A DNA stretch of 64,000 nucleotides, from positions 4,588,001 through 4,652,000 of the forward strand of contig JAWZSP010000003.1 in assembly GCA_034401135.1 (NCBI GenBank), read 5' to 3'. Below are positions 57,253-64,000 of this stretch, piece by piece. The notes beneath the pieces are model-generated. The model saw only the letters and a list, made by a program, of their open reading frames with translations, searched no databases and was not told where the DNA came from. A program made the position numbers and the translations under genes. The stretch's first letter is position 1; the number at the start of each line of letters is the position of its first letter. Source of the stretch: Volutella citrinella (taxonomy: Eukaryota; Ascomycota; Sordariomycetes; Hypocreales; Nectriaceae).

Positions 57253-58856
57253 ATGACACTACTCGAATTACTCCCTCCAATCTGGTGGGTTGCACCCCTG
57301 GGTCTGGCCTTTACACTGGCCTCGTATCTCTACCCATACCTCGTCACAAACAGGCACCTCAACGATCTGCCGGGGCCATTCTTTGCCAAATTTTCCGACC
57401 TGTGGCAGCTGCTACTGGTTAATCGCGGTGAAAGAAGTCTGGAGATGAAGGACTTGCATGAGAAGCTGGGCCCTGTCATCCGGGTCCAGCCCAACCACGT
57501 CAGCATCGCGCACGAGAGCGCTATTTCCATCATCTATGGCCATGGAAAGGGCTTCTTGAAATCGTGCGTCCCCCAAGAGCCTCCATGGTCTACACGTCTA
57601 ACGGAAATAGCGAATATTACGATGTGTTTGTGTACAACGTACGAAACATCTTCACCGCAAGGAACCGAGCTGAGCACACTCGCAAGCGCAAGATGGTGTC
57701 TCATGCCTACTCGGCCAAGTCCATCGCAGAGTTTGAACCGCATGTGCACAAGCACCTCGAGCTCTTCGTACAGCAGATGGACCAGCGCATCGGCCTAGGA
57801 CACATGGTCCAGTCTGACAGCACAGGGAGCACAACCGAAGCGCGTCTGGACTGCGCCCAGTGGTTCAACTACCTGACCTTTGACACGATAGGAGACTTGG
57901 CTTTCGGAGAGCCCTTTGGAATGCTCCAGAATGGCGCTGATATAGCCGAGATGAGGGTTACGCCGGACAGTGAACCAATCTACCTCCCAGCCGTGGAGAT
58001 TCTGAGCCGAGGGGCTGAGTTCAGCAGCGTCTTGGGCTCCGCGCCGACCCTGGTTCCCATTGTTAAGTTCCTATTTACCACCTTTGCCAGCAAAGATGCC
58101 GCAGCGTTCCAGAACTTTGGCGGTATTGCAGTCGCCGGTGTCCAAAAGAGACTTGCCAACCCCCCTGACATCGACAGAAAAGACTTGCTGGCCCGCATGA
58201 TGGAATCAGTAGACGACAAGGGAAGCTCCATTGGAAAGGAAGAGCTCATCTCCGAGGCCATTGCGCACCTGATTGCGGGCAGCGACACGAGCGCAAACTC
58301 GTCGACTGCACTGTTGTACCATGTTGTTCGAACGCCGGGAGTTTTGGAAAAGCTCCGAGCCGAGCTTGATGCCACCGTCCCACTCGGGGTGGACGTGCCG
58401 TCCTTCGACGTGGTCAAGAACCTCAAGTACTTGGGCTGGGTCGTGGACGAGACTCTGCGTATCTACTCGACCGTCGGAACCGGCCTGCCTCGCGAGGTGC
58501 CCCCCGACTCTGCAGGAGTCACCATCCTAGGCCACTTCTACCCCCCGGGCACGGTCCTTAGCGTCCCAACATACACCATGCACCACTCAAAAGAAATCTG
58601 GGGCCCGGATGCGAGCGAGTTCCGACCCGAGCGGTTCGAATATCTGACGCCCCGACAGAAGGAGGCGTATATCCCGTTTAGTATCGGAGCCCGTTCTTGC
58701 GTGGGGAAGAACTTGGCCTTCATGGAGATGAGACTGATAGCTGCGACTTGGGCTAGGAGGTACGATGTCAAGCTGCTAGATGAGGTTTTGAAGTCAAGCG
58801 AGGGGTTTCTACGCAAGCCGTTGAGTCTACGTATTGCTCTGCAGAAACGGAGATAG
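57253..58856 (+). CDS. Cytochrome P450, CYP53-like (benzoate 4-monooxygenase type)
   Basis: Exons 57253-57563 and 57611-58856 encode 518 residues. An N-terminal membrane anchor is followed by LNDLPGPFFAKFSDLWQLL, PVIRVQPNHVSIA and NRAEHTRKRKMVSHAYSAKS, all close to CYP53. P450 landmarks: I-helix AGSDTS, ExxR as DETLR, and heme loop FSIGARSCVGKN with the thiolate Cys at about 467. The GT-AG intron joins GFLKS to EYYDVF, the CYP53 junction region. CYP53 enzymes para-hydroxylate benzoate, feeding it to the beta-ketoadipate route and detoxifying phenylpropanoid breakdown products. It acts at the ER with a reductase partner. It is convergent with the MFS gene at 59055. Confidence 0.92.
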
Positions 58857-59054
58857 ACATGTGTTTGGTTTCCAAGGAGCACAAGGGCCCATTCAGTGGT
58901 AGGTCTATGCAAATGTATTCCTTCTACTTCACATCCTCTATATATCATAAAGAAATTCTATCTCAAACTCGGATTTCGCAAGTTTCGTTTCCTCTGAAGC
59001 CAAGCAATTCTCCAGCCTGGACATTGTCCATCGTTGAACTTGCTACTCATGCCC

Positions 59055-61238
59055 TCACGCGACCTTGTTAGTCTGCGTCTGCTGTCCAATCAAGGGCCCT
59101 TCATTGTGATGAACAGTCGGCTTCTCATATTCCAAGTCATCCGCAAACTCGTAGAGAGGCGGGAAAGGCTCCCGGCCGGCACCCACGGCCTTCTTAAAGT
59201 ACCACGGCATCTTGCGGGTGTAGTAGGATGCGTGGTCCCGGTTTTTCATTCCAAAGACATGGTCGAGCTCCTCAAGTGTGAGGCCCTTGGTCTCTGGGAG
59301 GAGGAAGTAGGCAAAGACCCAGCCGAACAGGTTCCAGGCAGCGTACCAGCAGAAGGCGCCGGTGTCTCCGAAAGCCTCCCGGAGCATGGGCCAGGTGAAG
59401 CTAATGATGAAGTTGAAGCCCCAAGTGATTGCAGTGCTAGAAGACATGCCAATGTCTCGGATGTGAAGCGGGAAGGCCTCGGCACTGTATGTGAAAGGCA
59501 CGGGTCCCTCGCCGGGAGAGTAGACGGCCATGAAGAGGTATAAGCCGGTGGTGATGCACGCAAGGCGGGCCTTTGCCTCTTCAATCATGAAGGAGAAGCC
59601 TGTGAAGAACAAGCAGATAGCCATCAAAGGGAAAGTAACTAGAAGGAGGTTCCTTCGACCAAAGGTGTCGATAGTATAGATGGCTGGGATGGCGAATAGC
59701 CAGTTGATAAGTCCGCCTCCCATAGAGACGAGCAGGGCGTTTGATCGGCTGTAACCGCCATTGACGAAAATGGAAGTTGAATAATAGGCAATGACATTGA
59801 CCCCACAGAATTGCTGCATAAACTACATCCGAATCCATTAGCTCTGGCTTGTTTGGTTGTGGTTTGGGGTTGGGAAAGTTGAAACTGGTGATGTTGTTGG
59901 GCAAGGTCACAACACAGTGTCCATACAGTTCGATATGTGTTTACGCACGGTGGGTTCAACTTACCATACAAAACCAAGCACTCTGCGCAGCTCTTCGGTT
60001 GCGACGGACGAGGAAAAACTCCTTCAACAGGTTTCGGCCTTCTCGCTGGCTGCGCTCGACCTGAAGGAGCTTGTACGCGTAGTACATGTCTCGGGCGGCC
60101 TGGACTTTGGTGAACCGCAGCTTGCAGACGGACTCAAACGCCTTGTCAAAGCGCCCCTTCTCCATGTACCACCGCGGGCTTTCGGGGCAGAGGTAGACCT
60201 GTAGCATGACGATCAAGGGAGGGATGGAAGTTGAGCCAAGCATCCATCGCCAGGGAGAAGTCTCGCCGCCGATGATCTTGAGGTCCTGGAAGGCAACGGA
60301 GACGACAAAGCCAAGCGCAATTCCGAAGGCAGTCCACATCTACAAGGAATCAGCGTGGATTCTGAGTTTCGAAAAGCGGCTCTACTTACCTGCCACTGCA
60401 TAGTGAGGGCTCCGCGGATGTTCTTGGGCGCAGTCTCGGCGGCATACACGGGTGTCGTGCTGGACTTGGCTCCGACGGCGAAACCGAGGAAGAGACGGGC
60501 CACGAAGAGGTTGTACCAGCTGAGACATGTCAGCACTTATCAAAAGACCCTATCATAATAGGAACTCACGAGTCAGCCGCAGCCATCCAGACACCAGTAA
60601 CCACAGACATGAAGCAGGAGATGAAGATGGTGCCTCGGCGTCCAAAGAGCTTGTTCAAGGGAGCGTTGGTCCAGCATCCAATGAGAGCCGAGCAGAGGTA
60701 CGGAGCACCGTTGATCAGGCCCTGCATCAGAGGGTCCCAGATGCCGAACTCTTCATAGTAGAATTCCTAAACACTATCAGAGCTGGACATCGCGTGAGTG
60801 AGATCTCCCACAAACCTGGGCACCGTTCACGGCTGTCTGGTCCATGCCCTGGACGATGGCAGAGCCGGCACAGAGCGTACAGAGGAAGTACATCATAAAG
60901 GGTTGGCTCCACCGGCTCGACTCCTCTTTGCGAAGGATCGCGAGCTCGTCCGCGGTGAGACCGTCGACGCCCTCGAAGCCGCCAGCGCGGTTGCTGACCT
61001 GGGCGACGAGGGCGCCCTTGCGGAACTCGTCCCGGTGGGCGTGGAGACCCTTTTCCTCGACAAAGAGGTCGACGTCGCGGAGGACGTCCTCCCTGCTCAT
61101 GCCGGCCAGCGGGTTACGCTGGAGGGTGGCACCTGACGGCCGATGGCTGTCCGTCTTCTCGTTGGTGCCATTGTAGCTCGAGTTTGACGGGTAATCGTCT
61201 CTGGACGGAGACTCCTCGTCTGCTCTGTGAGGTGGCAT
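59055..61238 (-). CDS. MFS sugar/polyol transporter (inositol-transporter-like)
   Basis: Five leftward exons (61238-60816, 60766-60570, 60519-60390, 60339-59965, 59822-59055) give 630 residues. A hydrophilic N-terminus (RNPLAGMSREDVLRDVDLFVEEKG) leads to TM1 with IVQGMDQTAVNGAQ, typical of a fungal sugar-porter clade. Other landmarks: NKLFGRRGTIFISC, AVGAKSSTTPVYAAE, CPESPRWYMEKGRFDKAFE, DTFGRRNLLLV and LLPETKGLTLEELDHVFG. The intron 59823-59964 is long (142 nt) and ends at GATGTAG. Twelve helices; plasma-membrane symporter for a hexose, polyol or related compound. It is convergent with the P450, 198 bp between stops; no functional link is evident. Confidence 0.9.
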
Positions 61239-63223
61239 GGCGGCGGGTGGATCAAGAGTTCAGAAACAACGGAATAGGAGTGATGATGTATAGTAGATTG
61301 GAGACTGGAACGAGATGCCCACACGATGAGCTTGGCTTGTGGAGATTGGGAGGAAACACAAGTTACTCCTAACACGGACGGAGCTCGATTATATGCTTAT
61401 TCATTTTAATATGCCAAGCGTGCCCTTGGCCAAGCTGCCAAGCTGGTTGATGGTGGGAAATGGTGCTCGGGGCCGGGCGCCCCTCAACTGTGAGGCCCAT
61501 GCATGTTGCCAAGAAGATCGGCCATGAGAGATCAACACCACTTTGGCCCGCAAAGTGCTGCAGCATCCTGAAGGCTCTCGTTATGACGTTTGGCTGGTCA
61601 GATATCCCCGACAGTCCTCCCGCAGCCGGGCGTTACATCAAGCCAAAGATGCGGCTGGTCAGATCAGATGTTCGCATGGAGGGCAATTCCAGACGGTTGC
61701 TGGCAGTTGGTCTTCCGGCTGTATTTCCCATATGCTTACATACTACTACTTTCTGCGTCCTCAGTGTTGCCCAATTGGGTCGAGATGACCGAGACTCTGT
61801 GCGAGTTTAATTCTAAAACCTGAAAACACTGCGGCCATTGCACTGGCTGGCGGAAAAGTGCGAGCTGCGGCTTTTACCTGACGTCTTGCGTCCCTACCAA
61901 CGACGATGTCTCACTGGGGCCGTGGAAATGGAAGCCTGGATGGTCATGTGGAGGGATCGACGACGGGAGCCACTCTGTGGGTGGTGCTTACAGTGGGGAG
62001 GCACCCACACTCAGCAAACATCACAGGCGAGTGGTGCGGGCCGCTCCACTGTAATGGGTCCCTAGAACTCAAGCTTATCTGCGCTTCCAGCCTGACAGCC
62101 ACCAGCCGTGCGACCAGGCGCGTCTGGGCATTCGTCACCGCCATCCACGGCTGGCTGCACTGGAGGGGAAACTGACGTCAAGATTCTCGTCGCGAGCAGG
62201 CAAAGAATCCTCGGCGGCGCCGCGCTCTCCTGATGGCCGCCTCGCAACGCCCGATTACAATTCTGCTCTCTTCGGGATACCCGAAAGATATGTTGCTGAT
62301 CAACGGAACACTGTCGCAAATGCAGCTGCCTAGCCCAAGACAGTGGGCCATGTCTCACGGCTCAGACATCACGCCGACCGCACTGGCCTCTGGTATCGTG
62401 TTTTTGTTCAATCAACGAAACAAAGAAGGAAGATATCGCGAGAGGTGCATAATACCAAGCCTAATATATGTGAAGCTACGTAATTATTTCTCCCGCAGCG
62501 TCCTCATGGATGCAGCAAGGTGCCATCGGGGAGATGTGGCTTCGCCTGCTGCAACATCCAACAGTGGGCAAAACCCGGTAGCCCCAGAGTTTATTTCTTG
62601 GTATTCGAATCAACGGCGAAAGTATTTCGTTGCCTGATCTGCCCAGCCCTTGGGATTAACGGGACAGGATTTGGGCTCAGGACTCAGGGCTTGGGTGTTT
62701 GCTCTCCCCACCCACCCGGGATGGACAGCCTATTGTTTCTCGAATCCATGTTACTGGCAGTTTGTCAGCGTAGGACTAAAGTTGTTCCAACTTCGATGCA
62801 TACTTTTAGAATCATTGCCCTGTTCGTTTCGGTCTCGCCGTTCTGAATTCACACATACCCTTTCGACGCGTGGCGTGACTTTTGAAACAACCACAATCCA
62901 TTGCCCGAGTTCAATCTGAGAATACGGGGAGAAAAACTCGTCCAATATTTGGTTGGAACCAGATGGGATGGTTATTCGTAGAAACGACCTTTATTTGAGG
63001 TACTGGCATGGGACTTTGGTGTATAGGACTTGCTGAGACCGATCCAGTCTGAGCTTTGCGCGTGCCTCTGACACAGTAGTTCGACCAATCAATTCCTGGT
63101 CGTAGTAGTGCTGACGATGAACTCCGCACACGTGTTCTAAGGCAACATCGCGGGGCAACGTGAAACCATTCACTCTGCCCTTTTTTCAACCAGCCAGAGC
63201 CGGAGACTGCACCGCACGGCATC
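61239..63223. other. Gene-poor region, 2.0 kb
   Basis: The largest gene-free stretch. It starts with the promoter of the MFS gene, where GGCTGGTCAGAT is repeated at 61592-61603 and 61653-61664. Open frames up to 134 codons (62233-62637) show no conserved motif. No transposon ends or RNA genes recognised. Confidence 0.5.
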
Positions 63224-64000
63224 ATGACAGACAGTTCCAAGATTAAGTCTTCGCCTGCTCCGAAATCAGGACTGGAAACGCTACCCTTTCACTTGCTCTG
63301 CTACATCTGCACCTTTTTGGCTGTCTCCCAACCCGAACATCGCAGCATCTCTTCTTTTTCCCTAACCAGTAAAACATGTTGCGATGCTGCTGAGGCTGAA
63401 AGATTCCGCTACGTGCGGCTGACTGTACTTCGGCCTGCCGGGATACGGGCTGATGTCCAACGGTTGCTCGAGGCTCTTGGAGTTAAATCCAGGTTGAAGT
63501 ACACCCACTGCCTCACCATCGACGGCTGCATGTACATGGATAGGGAAGGAGCCAGTCTTTATGAGGCGAAAATGAAGAGATCCAGAGAGTCATCTCGGCA
63601 TATTGAGCTGACAGACACAGACATGGATCACGGCGGAGGGCGGGACGATGCAAACATGATGGAGGGCCTCGATCCCAGACTCAGTCTCAAACCCGTCATG
63701 GCATATATGCCAGAAGAGAGCAACTCTCCAGATGATAAGAGGGCACAGGCGGATGCTTGGCTCCCTGTTGCTCAACTGTGCCGAGCTTTGACGAATATCC
63801 ATAATGTCGTTTATGCGGCCGGTAACCCCATGCCGCCCTGTCTGCTGGCAGCAATACACGAACACCACCCAACCTGTCGTCTGCACGTGCAAAGCTTTCA
63901 ACTCCGAAGCGCCCTACAGCCTCCAAATTCCCCAATGCCACCTATGGACCCCGATGAGCTCGCACTCATTACGTCTCCATGTCTGTCTAGAGTTGCGATG
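63224..64000 (+). CDS. F-box-like protein, 5' part (runs off the window)
   Basis: The frame opens with ATG at 63224 and stays open to the last base, 259 codons with no stop. The opening LETLPFHLLCYICTFL, then ISSFSLTSKTCCDAAEAERFRYVRL, matches the usual fungal F-box-like layout (LPxELxxxI, followed by LxLxSKxxxxxAxPxLYxxV). The rest should be a substrate-binding region; no leucine-rich repeats or WD40 blades are visible yet. By family it would bind Skp1 and recruit targets to an SCF ubiquitin ligase. The gene is incomplete only because the window ends. Confidence 0.7.
   Translation, partial: MTDSSKIKSSPAPKSGLETLPFHLLCYICTFLAVSQPEHRSISSFSLTSKTCCDAAEAERFRYVRLTVLRPAGIRADVQRLLEALGVKSRLKYTHCLTIDGCMYMDREGASLYEAKMKRSRESSRHIELTDTDMDHGGGRDDANMMEGLDPRLSLKPVMAYMPEESNSPDDKRAQADAWLPVAQLCRALTNIHNVVYAAGNPMPPCLLAAIHEHHPTCRLHVQSFQLRSALQPPNSPMPPMDPDELALITSPCLSRVAM

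Noticed and set aside
62233..62637. 134-codon plus-strand frame in the 2-kb gap
   Set aside because: No conserved features and no neighbouring exons that would extend it.

Overview
The window is nuclear DNA of a filamentous ascomycete (Pezizomycotina; a Sordariomycete-like lineage is my best guess, not proven). The reasons are intron-rich genes with short GT-AG introns of about 50-75 nt, many Zn2Cys6 fungal-type regulators, and fungus-specific families: GPR1/FUN34/YaaH, DUF1996, a CYP53-like P450, a PNP-NACHT-ankyrin STAND protein and a homeobox plus C2H2 regulator. I resolved 27 genes or gene remnants (26 likely coding genes counting one frameshifted and one cut by the window end, plus degraded pieces). 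No rRNA, tRNA, transposon or CRISPR was seen. Exon joins were worked out by hand from splice sites, reading frame and family conservation.

Layout. 0-11.2 kb: a GPR1/FUN34 acetate-type transporter, four Zn2Cys6 regulators and an NmrA-like reductase. 11.7-17.9 kb: a sugar-type MFS transporter divergent from a type I sulfatase, a small GATase-like protein and a WD40 remnant. 18.5-30 kb: a polytopic membrane protein, a DHA1-type MFS exporter, a GH3 beta-glucosidase with a PA14 insert, a fifth Zn2Cys6 regulator and a divergent sugar MFS transporter. 30-41 kb: a truncated MATE gene, a frameshifted secreted DUF1996 gene, a beta-carbonic anhydrase and a Dal5-type permease. 41-54 kb: a homeobox/C2H2 regulator, an SDR, a quinone/enoyl-reductase-like MDR protein, the PNP-NACHT-ankyrin protein, a second C2H2 protein related to the first, and a bZIP-like protein. 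54-64 kb: a second SDR, a small membrane protein, a CYP53-like P450, another sugar/polyol MFS transporter, and the start of an F-box-like gene running off the end.

How genes may work together. The clearest unit is the 20.5-30.0 kb block. An exact 13-mer TCGGGGAGCCTCC lies twice upstream of the DHA1 exporter and once upstream of the beta-glucosidase, and a variant lies 83 bp upstream of the regulator start, in the promoter shared with the sugar transporter. A second word, TTCTCCACGGGG, links the beta-glucosidase promoter to the divergent sugar MFS/sulfatase promoter at 13.6 kb. Together these predict a local glycoside (perhaps sulfated glycoside) utilisation regulon. Separately, 41-52.6 kb carries two related C2H2 regulators flanking a STAND/NLR-like protein, a possible recognition or defence island. 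Four of about 58 inferred introns are best explained as GC-AG introns.
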